From Enterobacter cloacae subsp. cloacae ATCC 13047 (lineage in GTDB: Bacteria; Pseudomonadota; Gammaproteobacteria; Enterobacterales; Enterobacteriaceae), in the NCBI RefSeq assembly GCF_000025565.1, contig NC_014121.1, positions 1,426,001 to 1,490,000 on the forward strand: 64,000 nt of DNA, in the 5' to 3' direction. Position numbers and translations under genes: made by a program. Each line of letters starts with the position of its first letter. Position 1 is the first letter of the stretch. Below the pieces are notes generated by a model that was not told where the DNA came from, made no database searches, and saw nothing but the letters and a program-made list of their open reading frames with translations. Positions 9,246-20,975 of this stretch are shown one piece after another.

Positions 9246-10108
9246 ATGACATCACCAATGCCTCCAGGGCAAACGTCATTATTGTTGCAGATGACACAGC
9301 GCCTCGCGCTGTCCGACGCGCATTTTCGTCGGATATGTCAGTTAATTTACCAGCGTGCGGGGATCGTGCTTGCTGACCATAAGCGAGACATGGTCTACAA
9401 CCGTCTGGTGCGGCGCCTGCGTACGCTGGGGCTGGATGACTTTGGTCGCTACCTGAGCATGCTCGAAGCGAACCAGAACAGCGCCGAGTGGCAGGCTTTT
9501 ATTAATTCTTTAACCACTAACCTGACGGCCTTTTTCCGCGAAGCTCATCACTTCCCGGTACTGGCAGAGCACGCCCGCCGTCGCACCGGGGAATATCGCG
9601 TCTGGAGTGCGGCGGCCTCGACCGGGGAAGAGCCTTACTCGCTGGCGATCACCCTTGCCGATACCCTGGGAATGGCGCCGGGTCGCTGGAAAGTGTACGC
9701 CAGCGATATCGACACCGAAGTGCTGGAGAAGGCGCGTAACGGCGTCTATCGCCAGGATGAGCTGAAGACGTTGTCGCCTCAGCAGCTTCAGCGTTACTTC
9801 ATGCGCGGTACCGGCCCGCATGAAGGGCTGGTGCGCGTGCGCCAGGAGCTGGCGAACTGCGTGGAGTTTGCACCGGTTAACCTGCTGGATAAGCAGTACA
9901 ACGTGCCGGGGCCTTTCGACGCCATTTTTTGCCGTAACGTCATGATCTATTTTGATAAAACGACGCAACAGGACATTCTGCGTCGGTTTGTTCCGTTGCT
10001 CAAGCCTGACGGTTTACTGTTTGCCGGGCACTCGGAAAACTTCAGCAACCTCGTGCGTGAGTTTAGCCTGCGTGGGCAAACGGTATATGCGCTGAGTAAG
10101 GAAAAAGC

Positions 10109-10112
<4 letters not shown>
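9246..10112 (+). CDS. cheR: Chemotaxis protein methyltransferase CheR
   Basis: 288 residues, usual family length. The small helical amino-terminal domain (about 15-90) is followed by an S-adenosylmethionine-binding fold with the signature [13 protein letters not shown] and [13 protein letters not shown]. It methylates glutamates of chemoreceptors, counterbalanced by CheB, to adapt to constant stimulus. GAAGGCG precedes the ATG, and the stop overlaps cheB by four bases, as in E. coli. Confidence 0.97.
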
Positions 10113-11565
<1,453 letters not shown>

Positions 11566-11575
11566 GGTGTTGGTT

Positions 11576-12220
11576 ATGATGCAACCTGCTATGAAACCCG
11601 TTGAAGAACATTCGCCCAGCGATATCATTGCCCGCATCGGCAGCCTGACACGCATGCTGCGTGACAGCCTGCGTGAACTGGGGCTGGACCAGGCAATCGC
11701 AGAAGCGGCGGAAGCGATTCCTGACGCGCGTGACCGTCTGGACTACGTTGTGCAGATGACCGCGCAAGCGGCTGAACGTGCGCTGAACAGCGTTGAAGCG
11801 TCACAACCGCACCAGGATGCGATGGAAAAGGGCGCGAAAGCGCTGACCAAACGCTGGGATGAGTGGTTTGAGAATCCTATCGAGCTGGCGGATGCCCGCG
11901 AGCTGGTGACGGATACCCGTCAGTTCCTGGGCGATGTACCGGGCCACACCAGCTTCACCAACGCTCAGCTGCTGGACATCATGATGGCGCAGGATTTCCA
12001 GGACCTGACCGGTCAGGTGATCAAGCGCATGATGGATGTGATTCAGGAGATTGAACGTCAGCTGCTGATGGTGCTGCTGGAAAACATCCCGGAACCGGCT
12101 GCACGTCCGAAACGCGAGAACGAAAGCCTGCTTAATGGCCCACAGCTCGACGCCACCAAAGCGGGCGTTGTGGCAAGCCAGGATCAGGTAGACGACCTGC
12201 TGGACAGCCTCGGCTTCTGA
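11576..12220 (+). CDS. cheZ: Protein phosphatase CheZ
   Basis: 214 residues from the ATG at 11576, the same length as E. coli CheZ. The helical hairpin includes the catalytic region [14 protein letters not shown] with the glutamine that positions water for CheY-P hydrolysis, and the extreme carboxy-terminus [10 protein letters not shown] is the CheY-binding peptide. It ends the tar-cheZ transcription unit; a hairpin with T-run follows at 12282. Confidence 0.97.
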   Translation: MMQPAMKPVEEHSPSDIIARIGSLTRMLRDSLRELGLDQAIAEAAEAIPDARDRLDYVVQMTAQAAERALNSVEASQPHQDAMEKGAKALTKRWDEWFENPIELADARELVTDTRQFLGDVPGHTSFTNAQLLDIMMAQDFQDLTGQVIKRMMDVIQEIERQLLMVLLENIPEPAARPKRENESLLNGPQLDATKAGVVASQDQVDDLLDSLGF

Positions 12221-12281
12221 TACGCCTTTCCGCCTCAGGTGTGCATGCGCCTGAGGCGGTTAACGCAGAATCACCGAAAAG

Positions 12282-12302
12282 AGCCCGAATAAACGGGCTT
12301 TT
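12282..12302 (+). terminator. Rho-independent terminator after cheZ
   Basis: AGCCCG-AATAAA-CGGGCT followed by TTT. A second perfect hairpin without T-run (CCGCCTCAGG at 12230-12239 with CCTGAGGCGG at 12250-12259) lies just upstream and may act with it. Confidence 0.65.
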
Positions 12303-12365
12303 CCCGCCATTGGATTTCCTCTGCGCTGGCATGATACCCGTGACGTAATGGGCTGAGCATGCACT

Positions 12366-13514
12366 GTGGCAGAAGAGAACGACGACAAAACAGAAGCCCC
12401 CACACCCCACCGACTTGAAAAAGCGCGTGAGGAAGGGCAGATCCCCCGATCCCGAGAGCTGACATCCCTGCTGATCCTTATTGTGGGTGTGTGCATCATC
12501 TGGTGGGGTGGGGAGTCGCTCGCCCGAAAACTGGCCGGGATGCTCTCTGCCGGATTACGTTTCGACCACAGTATGGTCAACGACCCAAACCTTATCCTCA
12601 GCCAGATTATTCAGCTTATTAAAGGGGCCATGGTCGCACTGCTGCCCCTGATTACCGGGGTGGTGCTGGTCGCGCTGATCTCGCCGGTGATGCTTGGCGG
12701 TCTGGTCTTTAGCACCAAATCGCTGCAACCAAAATTTTCCAAACTGAACCCGCTGTCCGGCATCGCGAAAATGTTCTCCGCGCAGACCGGGGCAGAACTG
12801 CTTAAAGCCATCCTCAAAGCGGCGCTGATGGGCAGTGCCGCGGGGTTTTACCTGTGGCACAACTGGCCGGAAATGATGCGGCTTATCAGCGAGTCGCCTC
12901 TGACCGCGATGAGCAATGCATTGAATCTGGTCGGACTCTGCGCGCTGCTGGTGGTCCTCAGCATTATTCCGATGGTGGGGTTCGACGTCATCTTCCAGCT
13001 GTACAGCCATTTCAAAAAACTGCGCATGTCCCGTCAGGATATCCGTGACGAATATAAGCAGATGGAAGGTGACCCGCACGTGAAAGGGCGTATCCGCCAG
13101 ATGCAGCGCGCCGCCGCCCGTCGACGGATGATGGAAGATGTGCCGAAAGCCGACGTTATTGTCACCAACCCGACCCACTATTCCGTTGCGCTGCAGTACG
13201 ACGAAAACAAAATGAGCGCGCCGAAAGTGGTGGCGAAGGGGGCGGGCTTAATCGCCCTGCGCATCCGCGAGATTGGCACGGAAAACCGGGTGCCAATACT
13301 GGAAGCGCCGCCGCTGGCGCGTGCGTTGTACCGCCACGCGGAAATTGGACAACAGATCCCAGGTCAACTCTACGCCGCCGTGGCGGAAGTGCTGGCCTGG
13401 GTATGGCAGTTGAAACGCTGGCGTCTGGCTGGCGGTCAACGACCTGTCAAACCTGAGAACCTTCCGGTGCCTGCTGCGCTGGATTTTATGAACGAGAAGG
13501 ACACTGATGGCTAA
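12366..13514 (+). CDS. flhB: Flagellar export gate protein FlhB
   Basis: 382 residues beginning with GTG at 12366 (product MAEENDDKTEAPTPH). Four membrane helices in the first 210 residues and a cytoplasmic carboxy-terminal domain containing the autocleavage motif NPTH (about residue 269), whose cleavage switches the type III flagellar export apparatus from rod/hook to filament substrates. Overlaps flhA by 8 bp and starts the flhBAE operon after the cheZ terminator, so a separate class 2 promoter is expected between 12303 and 12365. Confidence 0.97.
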   Translation: MAEENDDKTEAPTPHRLEKAREEGQIPRSRELTSLLILIVGVCIIWWGGESLARKLAGMLSAGLRFDHSMVNDPNLILSQIIQLIKGAMVALLPLITGVVLVALISPVMLGGLVFSTKSLQPKFSKLNPLSGIAKMFSAQTGAELLKAILKAALMGSAAGFYLWHNWPEMMRLISESPLTAMSNALNLVGLCALLVVLSIIPMVGFDVIFQLYSHFKKLRMSRQDIRDEYKQMEGDPHVKGRIRQMQRAAARRRMMEDVPKADVIVTNPTHYSVALQYDENKMSAPKVVAKGAGLIALRIREIGTENRVPILEAPPLARALYRHAEIGQQIPGQLYAAVAEVLAWVWQLKRWRLAGGQRPVKPENLPVPAALDFMNEKDTDG

Positions 13515-15585
13515 TCTGGTGGCAATGTTGCGCCTGCCCGGCAACCTGAAATCGACCCAATGGCAGATCCTTGCCGGGCCGATCCTCATCCTGCTAATCC
13601 TGTCGATGATGGTATTGCCGCTGCCGGCATTCATCCTCGACCTGCTTTTCACTTTCAACATTGCGTTGTCCATCATGGTGTTGCTGGTGGCGATGTTTAC
13701 CCAGCGTACCCTTGAGTTTGCGGCGTTTCCGACCATCCTGCTGTTTACCACCCTGTTACGACTGGCGCTGAACGTGGCGTCCACGCGTATCATCCTGATG
13801 GAAGGCCACACCGGCGCGGCAGCCGCGGGTAAAGTGGTTGAGGCCTTTGGCCACTTCCTCGTGGGCGGTAACTTTGCCATCGGTATCGTGGTGTTTGTCA
13901 TTCTCGTTATCATCAACTTTATGGTTATCACCAAAGGTGCAGGGCGTATTGCGGAAGTGGGTGCGCGCTTTGTGCTGGACGGGATGCCGGGTAAGCAGAT
14001 GGCGATCGACGCCGACCTTAACGCCGGGCTTATCGCGGAAGATGAAGCGAAAAAACGCCGTGCGGAAGTGACCCAGGAAGCGGACTTCTACGGCTCAATG
14101 GACGGTGCGAGTAAGTTTGTGCGCGGTGACGCCATCGCGGGCATTCTCATCATGGTGATTAACGTGGTGGGCGGCCTGCTTGTTGGGGTGCTGCAGCATG
14201 GCATGGGCATGGGCCAGGCGGCTGAAAGCTATACGCTGCTGACCATTGGTGACGGTCTGGTTGCCCAGATCCCGGCGCTGGTCATTTCTACCGCCGCGGG
14301 CGTTATCGTTACCCGCGTCAGTACCGATCAGGACGTTGGCGAGCAGATGGTTGGCCAGCTGTTCAGCAACCCGCGCGTCATGCTGCTGGCGGCGGCGGTG
14401 CTGGGTCTGCTCGGCCTGGTGCCGGGCATGCCGAACCTGGTGTTCCTGCTGTTCACGGCAGCACTGCTGGGCCTTGCCTGGTGGATGCGTGGCCGTGAAA
14501 TGAAACCCGCGGCAGAACCTGTACCGGTAAAAATGCCGGAGAACACGCAGGCCGTGGAAGCCACCTGGAACGACGTTCAGCTGGAAGATTCGCTGGGGAT
14601 GGAAGTGGGTTACCGTCTGATCCCGATGGTCGATTTCCAGCAGGATGGTGAACTGCTTGGCCGCATCCGCAGTATCCGGAAAAAATTCGCCCAGGATATG
14701 GGCTTCCTGCCGCCGGTTGTGCACATCCGCGACAACATGGATCTTCCGCCTGCCCGCTACCGTATTCTGATGAAAGGGGTTGAGATTGGCAGCGGTGATG
14801 CGTATCCAGGCCGCTGGCTGGCGATTAACCCGGGCACAGCCGCCGGTACGCTGCCGGGTGAACAGACCATCGATCCCGCGTTTGGTCTGGCCGCTATCTG
14901 GATTGAAAGCGCGCTCAAAGAGCAGGCGCAAATTCAGGGGTATACCGTGGTGGAGGCCAGTACCGTGGTGGCTACCCATCTTAACCACCTGATTGGACAG
15001 TTCTCAGCAGAGCTGTTTGGCCGTCAGGAAGCACAGCAGTTACTCGACCGCGTGAGCCAGGAGATGCCGAAGCTGACGGAGGATCTGGTGCCGGGCGTGC
15101 TGACGTTGACCACGCTGCATAAGGTGCTGCAAAACCTGCTTGATGAAAAAGTGCCGATCCGCGATATGCGCACCATTCTGGAAACCCTCGCCGAGCATGC
15201 GCCGCTGCAAAGCGATCCGCATGAGCTGACGGCGGTGGTGCGCGTGGCGCTGGGCCGCGCGATCACCCAGCAGTGGTTCCCGGGCACCGGCGAAGTGCAG
15301 GTGATTGGCCTGGATACACCGCTGGAACGTCTGCTGTTGCAGGCCCTGCAGGGCGGTGGCGCGCTGGAGCCGGGTCTGGCTGACCGTCTGCTGGCGCAAA
15401 CACAGGAGGCGCTGGCGCGTCAGGAGATGCTGGGGGCACCGCCGGTGCTACTGGTAAACCATGCGCTGCGTCCGCTGCTGTCACGCTTCCTGCGCCGTAG
15501 CCTGAACCAGCTGGTGGTGCTGTCGAATCTGGAGCTGTCTGATAATCGCCATATTCGTATGACGGCGACGATTGGAGGTAAATAA
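13507..15585 (+). CDS. flhA: Flagellar export gate protein FlhA
   Basis: 692 residues as in E. coli. The amino-terminal half (about 1-320) has eight predicted membrane helices and the FHIPEP-family region with GKQMAIDADLNAGLI; the carboxy-terminal half is the large cytoplasmic domain forming the nonameric ring that docks chaperone-substrate complexes. Uses proton motive force for export. ATG overlaps the end of flhB, and its last base is the first base of flhE. Confidence 0.97.
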   Translation: MANLVAMLRLPGNLKSTQWQILAGPILILLILSMMVLPLPAFILDLLFTFNIALSIMVLLVAMFTQRTLEFAAFPTILLFTTLLRLALNVASTRIILMEGHTGAAAAGKVVEAFGHFLVGGNFAIGIVVFVILVIINFMVITKGAGRIAEVGARFVLDGMPGKQMAIDADLNAGLIAEDEAKKRRAEVTQEADFYGSMDGASKFVRGDAIAGILIMVINVVGGLLVGVLQHGMGMGQAAESYTLLTIGDGLVAQIPALVISTAAGVIVTRVSTDQDVGEQMVGQLFSNPRVMLLAAAVLGLLGLVPGMPNLVFLLFTAALLGLAWWMRGREMKPAAEPVPVKMPENTQAVEATWNDVQLEDSLGMEVGYRLIPMVDFQQDGELLGRIRSIRKKFAQDMGFLPPVVHIRDNMDLPPARYRILMKGVEIGSGDAYPGRWLAINPGTAAGTLPGEQTIDPAFGLAAIWIESALKEQAQIQGYTVVEASTVVATHLNHLIGQFSAELFGRQEAQQLLDRVSQEMPKLTEDLVPGVLTLTTLHKVLQNLLDEKVPIRDMRTILETLAEHAPLQSDPHELTAVVRVALGRAITQQWFPGTGEVQVIGLDTPLERLLLQALQGGGALEPGLADRLLAQTQEALARQEMLGAPPVLLVNHALRPLLSRFLRRSLNQLVVLSNLELSDNRHIRMTATIGGK

Positions 15586-15977
15586 TGCGTAAGTGGTTAG
15601 GGCTATTACTCTTCCCGCTGGTGGCGCAGGCCGCGGGCGAAGGGAGCTGGCAGGCCAGCAGCATCGGCGTGACCCTCAGCAACCGTGGCGTGGCGATGTC
15701 GTCGCGCCCGCTGGCGCCTTCTGAACCGGTGTCCGGTCAGATGAGCCTGGTGGTGTGGAACTACTCGCTGATTGGCCCGACGCCTGCCGGGCTGCAGGTG
15801 CGTCTGTGCTCCCAGAGCCGTTGCACGGAAATCGACGGAGAGAGCGGCACTACCCAGGCGTTTAACGGCGTACCTGCTATAGAACCTTTACGCTTTATCT
15901 GGGAAGTGCCGGGCGGCGGGCGGTTGATCCCGGCGCTCAAGGTGCAGAGTAATTCCGTTATCGTTAACTACCGCTAG
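15585..15977 (+). CDS. flhE: Flagellar protein FlhE
   Basis: 130 residues with a 16-residue signal peptide (cleaved after AQA), so periplasmic. FlhE is found only in enterobacterial flagellar operons; in Salmonella and E. coli it limits proton leakage through the export gate and affects swarming. Start ATG overlaps the flhA stop by one base, with GGAGG upstream. Two cysteines (RLCSQSRC) probably form a disulfide. Confidence 0.93.
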   Translation: MRKWLGLLLFPLVAQAAGEGSWQASSIGVTLSNRGVAMSSRPLAPSEPVSGQMSLVVWNYSLIGPTPAGLQVRLCSQSRCTEIDGESGTTQAFNGVPAIEPLRFIWEVPGGGRLIPALKVQSNSVIVNYR

Positions 15978-15991
15978 TTGCCTGCCTCAAC

Positions 15992-16020
15992 GCCCGTTAT
16001 CAACGTTTATGATAGCGGGC
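15992..16020 (+). terminator. Probable transcription end hairpin after flhE
   Basis: GCCCGTTATCA / TGATAGCGGGC, an 11-bp stem with one G-T pair and a 7-base loop, 15 bp after the flhE stop. The downstream T-run is poor, so intrinsic termination is uncertain. Confidence 0.45.
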
Positions 16021-16049
16021 TCGCAAAAATGACCTCACCTTTTGAAGTA

Positions 16050-16068
16050 ATAGAAACGCTGTTTTATA
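16050..16068. promoter_or_regulatory. Possible KdgR operator
   Basis: GAAAC-N3-GTTTTAT inside an AT-rich stretch resembles the pectin regulator KdgR box (AATGAAAC-N3-GTTTCATT) at most central positions but has outer mismatches. It lies about 170 bp before a pectin-fragment transporter/hydrolase pair, where such an operator would be expected. Candidate only. Confidence 0.3.
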
Positions 16069-16237
16069 AATCAGTGATGCACGTAATGACACTCTTTGCA
16101 TTTTTGCCAGCCTTTGCGGTGTGATGGCAGAAACAGAAAGGTTTCCACAGTGCGTTAATTCTACTGTAGCCGTGTAAAAACTCCCGGACGAGGTTTGCTT
16201 ACAGGGGGGCTCCTAAAACTGATTAGGGTTGACGGCA

Positions 16238-17821
16238 ATGAAAACACGAAAAATTGGACTCGCAAACTATCTTGCATACGGGGCAGGGGATTTCCTCGGC
16301 GCGGGAACGACCGCGCTGACGGCGGCCTGGCTTTTGTATTTTTATACGACCTTCTGTGGACTCACACCGATTGAAGCGACCTTTATTTTTGCTGCTGCAA
16401 GGGTGCTGGACGCGGTGGTCAGCCCGCTGATGGGCTTTTTAACCGATAACTTTGGCACCACCTGGCTGGGCAAACGCTTTGGCCGTCGCAAGTTCTTTAT
16501 TCTGCTCGGCATTCCCTGCGTCTTCAGCTACTCCCTGATGTGGGTTGGGGAGATGAATTTCTGGTACTACCTGCTGACCTATCTGGTCTTCGATATCGTC
16601 TACACCATGATTCTGGTGCCGTATGAAACGCTGGTCCCGGAGATGACCGATGACTTTAAACAGAAAACGAAATTCTCCGGTGCGCGTATTTCGATGGCGC
16701 AGATGTCCGCTATCCTGGCTTCGTTCCTGCCAGGGATCCTGCTGACCCACTTTGGTAAAGACAACGCGATTTCATTCTTCTACGCAAGCCTGGTCTTCTC
16801 GGTGCTGTGCGCGCTGATGCTGACCTTTGTCTGGTTCTTCACCTGGGAACGCCCGCGCGAGGAGTGGTCCGAAGCGGCCCTGCGCGCGGAAGAAGAGAAG
16901 AAAAAACTGACCCTGGGCCAGAGCCTGAACCGCCTGTTTGTGGAGTTAAGCTCGACGCTGCGCATCAAGATTTTCCGTCAGCACCTGGGCATGTACCTCG
17001 GCGGCTACATTGCGCAGGACGTCTTCAACGCCGTCTTTACCTATTACGTGGTGTTTGTGCTGATGCAGGAGGCGTCAATGGCGTCGAACCTGCTGGGCAC
17101 GATGGCCATCTTCCAGTTCCTTGCCGTGATTGGGATGATCCCGCTGTGCATTCGCTTTGGGCCTGCGCCGTCTTACCGCTTGGTGGTGGTGCTGTTTGGC
17201 CTGGCCTCTCTGTCTTACGCCGTGCTGTATTATGCCGGGCTGAGCGACGTTTACGCTCTGCTGCTGCTTATCTCCGCGGTTGCCGGTCTTGGTCGCGGCG
17301 GTATCAACTATGTGCCGTGGAACACCTATACCTACATTGCTGACGTGGACGAAGTGATCACCGGCCAGCGTCGTGAGGGCATCTTCGCTGGCATCATGAC
17401 ACTGACCCGAAAAGCGTCTCAGGCCGGTGCGGTAATGCTGGTGGGCATCGTGATGCAGATGTCCGGCTTTGTCAGCGGTCAGAAAACCCAGCCTGCTGAA
17501 GTCAGCCACACCATACTGCTGATTTTGAGCGTGGGAACCCTTCTGGTGCTGTTCTGCGGTTTCCTGGTTTCCCTGCGCTTCAGGCTCAATCTACAAACCC
17601 ACAGCACGCTGCGCGAAGAGACCGCGAAAATGCGCGAATCGGGCCGCGCCATGCCTGAAGCGGCCAGCCCGCATGCCCGCGCCACCGTAGAAATGCTGGC
17701 CGGTATGCCGTTCGAATCCTTGTGGGGGAATAACAACATTGGTTATCTCAATCGCAATAAACCAGCAGCTCCTTCGCTGAAGGGACGTGCGGTACTGAAT
17801 TCGACATACAACAGAGGTTAA
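16238..17821 (+). CDS. GPH-family MFS symporter, probably for oligogalacturonide/unsaturated uronide disaccharides
   Basis: 527 residues from ATG 16238 (AGGG nine bases upstream; an in-frame TTG at 16229 is less likely). About 12 hydrophobic helices, with the glycoside-pentoside-hexuronide motif DAVVSPLMGFLTD after helix 2 and a GKRFGRRKFFILLG loop. Closest in kind to the TogT/RhiT/YicJ group of sodium or proton symporters. The next gene, one base away, is a GH105 unsaturated uronyl hydrolase, so the likely cargo is a pectin or rhamnogalacturonan breakdown product. Substrate is inferred from the neighbour; the inner-membrane transporter call is firm. Confidence 0.85.
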   Translation: MKTRKIGLANYLAYGAGDFLGAGTTALTAAWLLYFYTTFCGLTPIEATFIFAAARVLDAVVSPLMGFLTDNFGTTWLGKRFGRRKFFILLGIPCVFSYSLMWVGEMNFWYYLLTYLVFDIVYTMILVPYETLVPEMTDDFKQKTKFSGARISMAQMSAILASFLPGILLTHFGKDNAISFFYASLVFSVLCALMLTFVWFFTWERPREEWSEAALRAEEEKKKLTLGQSLNRLFVELSSTLRIKIFRQHLGMYLGGYIAQDVFNAVFTYYVVFVLMQEASMASNLLGTMAIFQFLAVIGMIPLCIRFGPAPSYRLVVVLFGLASLSYAVLYYAGLSDVYALLLLISAVAGLGRGGINYVPWNTYTYIADVDEVITGQRREGIFAGIMTLTRKASQAGAVMLVGIVMQMSGFVSGQKTQPAEVSHTILLILSVGTLLVLFCGFLVSLRFRLNLQTHSTLREETAKMRESGRAMPEAASPHARATVEMLAGMPFESLWGNNNIGYLNRNKPAAPSLKGRAVLNSTYNRG

Positions 17822-17822
17822 G

Positions 17823-18965
17823 ATGATGAAAGTTTGGCCTGTCAAACATAGCCCCTTGCTGCGTCAGCCAGAGCGTTTTATCGCCAGGGACGAGCTGAAA
17901 TCGCTGATTCAGAAGGTGACGCATAACCTGGTCAATATCCACGACAAAACGGGTGAATTTTTGCTGCGGCTGGACGACGGGCGCGTCATAGATACCAAAG
18001 GCTGGGCAGGGTGGGAGTGGACGCACGGCGTCGGGTTGTACGGTATCTGGCAGTACTACTGCCAGACCGGCGACGACGGAATGCGCGACATTATCGACAG
18101 CTGGTTTGCGGATCGTTTTGCGGAAGGGGCAACCACCAAAAACGTGAATACCATGTCGCCGTTCCTGACGCTGGCGTACCGCTACGAAGAGACCCGAAAT
18201 CCGGCCTGGCTGCCGTGGCTGGAGAGCTGGGCGGAGTGGGCGATGCACGAGATGCCGCGTACCGAACACGGCGGCATGCAGCACATTACCCTGGCGGAAG
18301 AGAACGCGCAGCAGATGTGGGATGACACGCTGATGATGACGGTCCTGCCGCTGGCCAAAATTGGCAAGCTGCTGAACAAACCGGAATACGTTGAGGAGGC
18401 CGTGTACCAGTTCCTGCTGCACGTGCAGAACCTGATGGACCGGGAGACCGGGCTGTGGTTCCACGGCTGGAACTATGACGGCAACCATAACTTTGCCCAT
18501 GCCCGCTGGGCGCGTGGCAACAGCTGGCTCACCATTGTGATCCCGGACTTCCTCGAACTGGTCGATCTGCCGGAAAACAACGCCGTGCGCCGTTATCTGA
18601 CGCAGGTTCTCAATGCGCAGATTGCCGCGCTGGCGACATGTCAGGACGACAGTGGCCTGTGGCATACGCTGCTCGACGACCCAGACTCATACCTGGAGGC
18701 GTCGGCCACGGCAGGCTTTGCCTACGGTATACTTAAGGCCGTGCGTAAACGCTATGTGGCGGCGGAATACGCTGAGGTCGCGGAGAAAGCCATCAGAGGG
18801 ATTGTGAAAAACATCTCGCCGGAAGGGGAGCTGCTGCAAACGTCGTTCGGAACCGGGATGGGGAGCGATCTGGAGTTTTACCGCCAGATCCCGCTGACGT
18901 CGATGCCGTACGGTCAGGCAATGGCGATCCTCTGCTTGACGGAGTATTTGCGGAAGTACTTCTGA
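17823..18965 (+). CDS. GH105 unsaturated rhamnogalacturonyl/galacturonyl hydrolase
   Basis: 380 residues, cytoplasmic (no signal peptide), of the GH88/GH105 alpha/alpha-six-barrel type like YteR and YesR of Bacillus. Seen motifs include GWAGWEWTHGVGLYG, the catalytic aspartate region QMWDDTLMMTVLPLA and WARGNSWLTI. These enzymes hydrate and remove the 4,5-unsaturated uronic acid left by polysaccharide lyases. It follows the transporter with a one-base gap and ends before a strong terminator, so the two form a small import-and-cleave operon. Either of the adjacent ATGs at 17823 and 17826 could start it. GH105 assignment is firm, exact glycan is not. Confidence 0.9.
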   Translation: MMKVWPVKHSPLLRQPERFIARDELKSLIQKVTHNLVNIHDKTGEFLLRLDDGRVIDTKGWAGWEWTHGVGLYGIWQYYCQTGDDGMRDIIDSWFADRFAEGATTKNVNTMSPFLTLAYRYEETRNPAWLPWLESWAEWAMHEMPRTEHGGMQHITLAEENAQQMWDDTLMMTVLPLAKIGKLLNKPEYVEEAVYQFLLHVQNLMDRETGLWFHGWNYDGNHNFAHARWARGNSWLTIVIPDFLELVDLPENNAVRRYLTQVLNAQIAALATCQDDSGLWHTLLDDPDSYLEASATAGFAYGILKAVRKRYVAAEYAEVAEKAIRGIVKNISPEGELLQTSFGTGMGSDLEFYRQIPLTSMPYGQAMAILCLTEYLRKYF

Positions 18966-18970
18966 TCATA

Positions 18971-19000
18971 AAAAAACCCGGCGATGATAGCCGGGTTTTT
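18971..19000. terminator. Bidirectional rho-independent terminator between GH105 gene and argS
   Basis: A6-CCCGGC, a 7-base loop, GCCGGG-T5. Symmetric A and T tracts allow it to serve both converging genes. Confidence 0.88.
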
Positions 19001-19003
19001 GTA

Positions 19004-20737
19004 TTACATACGTTCTACGGTTTCGATACCCAGGGTATCCAGACCCAGCTTCAGGGTCTTCGCCGTCAGCTGCGCCAGCTTCAGGCGGCTGTTGCGGACC
19101 GATTCATTTTCCGCAGACAGAATAGGGCAGTGCTCGTAGAAGCCGGAGAACAGACCGGCCAGATCGTACAGGTAAGCACACATCACGTGCGGCGTACCGT
19201 CGCGCGCAACCACGGACAGCGTCTCTTCAAACTGCAGCAGACGGGCCGCCAGCTGGGCTTCGCGATCTTCGGTAATGGTGACGGTCGCATTCGCCAGCAC
19301 GCTTTCATCGATATTCGCTTTACGGAACACCGAGAGCACGCGGGTGTAGGCATACTGCATGTACGGCGCGGTGTTACCTTCAAACGCCAGCATGTTGTCC
19401 CAGTCGAAGATATAGTCGGTGGTACGGTTCTTGGAGAGATCCGCGTATTTCACCGCACCGATACCCACGGCGTTCGCCAGTTTTTCCAGCTCCTCGGCCG
19501 GCATATCCGGGTTCTTCTCTGCCACCAGGCGACGGGCGCGTTCCAGCGCTTCATCCAGCAGGTCGGACAGCTTCACCGTACCGCCCGCACGGGTTTTGAA
19601 CGGCTTGCCGTCTTTACCCAGCATCATGCCGAACATGTGGTGTTCCAGCGGTACGCAATCGGGAACATAACCGGCTTTACGCACGATAGTCCACGCCTGC
19701 ATCAGGTGCTGGTGCTGACGGGAGTCGATGTAGTAGAGCACGCGGTCAGCATGCAGCGTTTCGTAACGGTACTTCGCACAGGCGATATCGGTGGTGGTGT
19801 AGAGGTAGCCGCCATCCTTTTTCTGGATGATCACGCCCATCGGTTCGCCTTCCTTGTTTTTGTACTCATCAAGGAATACGACCGTTGCGCCTTCGCTCTC
19901 AACCGCCAGATGTTTGGCCTTCAGGTCAGCCACAATGCCCGGCAGCATTGGGTTATAGAGGCTTTCACCCATCACGTCGTCGCGGGTCAGGGTGACGTTC
20001 AGACGGTTATAGGTGAGCTGGTTCTGGGACATGGTGATGTCCACCAGCTTGCGCCACATCTCCAGGAAATACGGGTCGCCGCCCTGCAGTTTCACCACAT
20101 AGCTACGCGCGCGCTCGGCGAAGGCTTCATCTTCGTCGTAGTGTTTTTTGGCTTCACGGTAGAACCCTTCCAGGTCCGCCAGCGCCATTTCACCCGCGTT
20201 TTCCTGCTGCTGTTTTTCCAGGTAAGCAATCAGCATACCGAACTGGGTACCCCAGTCGCCAACGTGGTTCGCGCGGATCACCTTGTGACCGAGGAACTCA
20301 AGGGTGCGTACTGCCGCGTCACCGATGATGGTGGAGCGCAGGTGGCCAACGTGCATCTCTTTCGCGACGTTTGGCGCGGAGTAGTCAATCACCACGGTCT
20401 GTGGCTCTGGCTGGGCTACGCCCAGACGGTCAGATTTCAGCGCTGCGTCAACGTGGCTTGCCAGGAAGGCCGGCTCAAGGAAAATGTTGATAAAGCCCGG
20501 GCCAGCGATTTCGGTTTTGCTGGCAATGCCGGTGAGATCCAGATGAGTCAGCACCTGCTCAGCCAGTTGTCGCGGCGGCATGCCCAGTTTTTTAGCCACT
20601 GCCATCACGCCATTAGCCTGATAGTCGCCAAACTGTACTTTCGCTGACTGACGAACCTGCGGTTCGCAATCCGCAGGCGCACCTGCGGCAATCAGTGCCT
20701 GACTGACTTTTTCTGAGAGAAGAGCCTGAATATTCAC
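19004..20737 (-). CDS. argS: Arginyl-tRNA synthetase
   Basis: 577 residues, the E. coli length. Class I aminoacyl-tRNA synthetase: amino-terminal Add-1 domain that binds the tRNA D-loop, catalytic Rossmann fold with the HIGH-type signature ([17 protein letters not shown], about 122-138), and a helical anticodon-binding carboxy-terminus. It charges tRNA-Arg and, as a family trait, needs the tRNA to form arginyl-adenylate. Divergent from yecM; the 238-bp spacer must hold its promoter. Confidence 0.98.
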   Translation of the reverse strand: MNIQALLSEKVSQALIAAGAPADCEPQVRQSAKVQFGDYQANGVMAVAKKLGMPPRQLAEQVLTHLDLTGIASKTEIAGPGFINIFLEPAFLASHVDAALKSDRLGVAQPEPQTVVIDYSAPNVAKEMHVGHLRSTIIGDAAVRTLEFLGHKVIRANHVGDWGTQFGMLIAYLEKQQQENAGEMALADLEGFYREAKKHYDEDEAFAERARSYVVKLQGGDPYFLEMWRKLVDITMSQNQLTYNRLNVTLTRDDVMGESLYNPMLPGIVADLKAKHLAVESEGATVVFLDEYKNKEGEPMGVIIQKKDGGYLYTTTDIACAKYRYETLHADRVLYYIDSRQHQHLMQAWTIVRKAGYVPDCVPLEHHMFGMMLGKDGKPFKTRAGGTVKLSDLLDEALERARRLVAEKNPDMPAEELEKLANAVGIGAVKYADLSKNRTTDYIFDWDNMLAFEGNTAPYMQYAYTRVLSVFRKANIDESVLANATVTITEDREAQLAARLLQFEETLSVVARDGTPHVMCAYLYDLAGLFSGFYEHCPILSAENESVRNSRLKLAQLTAKTLKLGLDTLGIETVERM

Positions 20738-20975
20738 CTGGATACCTTACGTTTTTGATGCGGGCTGACTGCCACCCGCGCCAGTTAAAGAATGAGGGCG
20801 GGAGTATACTGCAAATGCCTTCTGGCGTCAGCATTGCGGGGGGCGAAGATTGCGCAGAATCCAGGCTAAGAAAGCATGCATAATCATGCAGTGATAAAAA
20901 GCGTCATTCCGCGGTTGGTCAAAAGGGGGCAACAGAGTAAATTAGCGGCTTTGTGACACGATAAGAGACTGACTT

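Noticed and set aside
19130..20647. 505-codon open frame antisense to argS
   Set aside because: Same type of shadow frame; argS is fully supported on the other strand.
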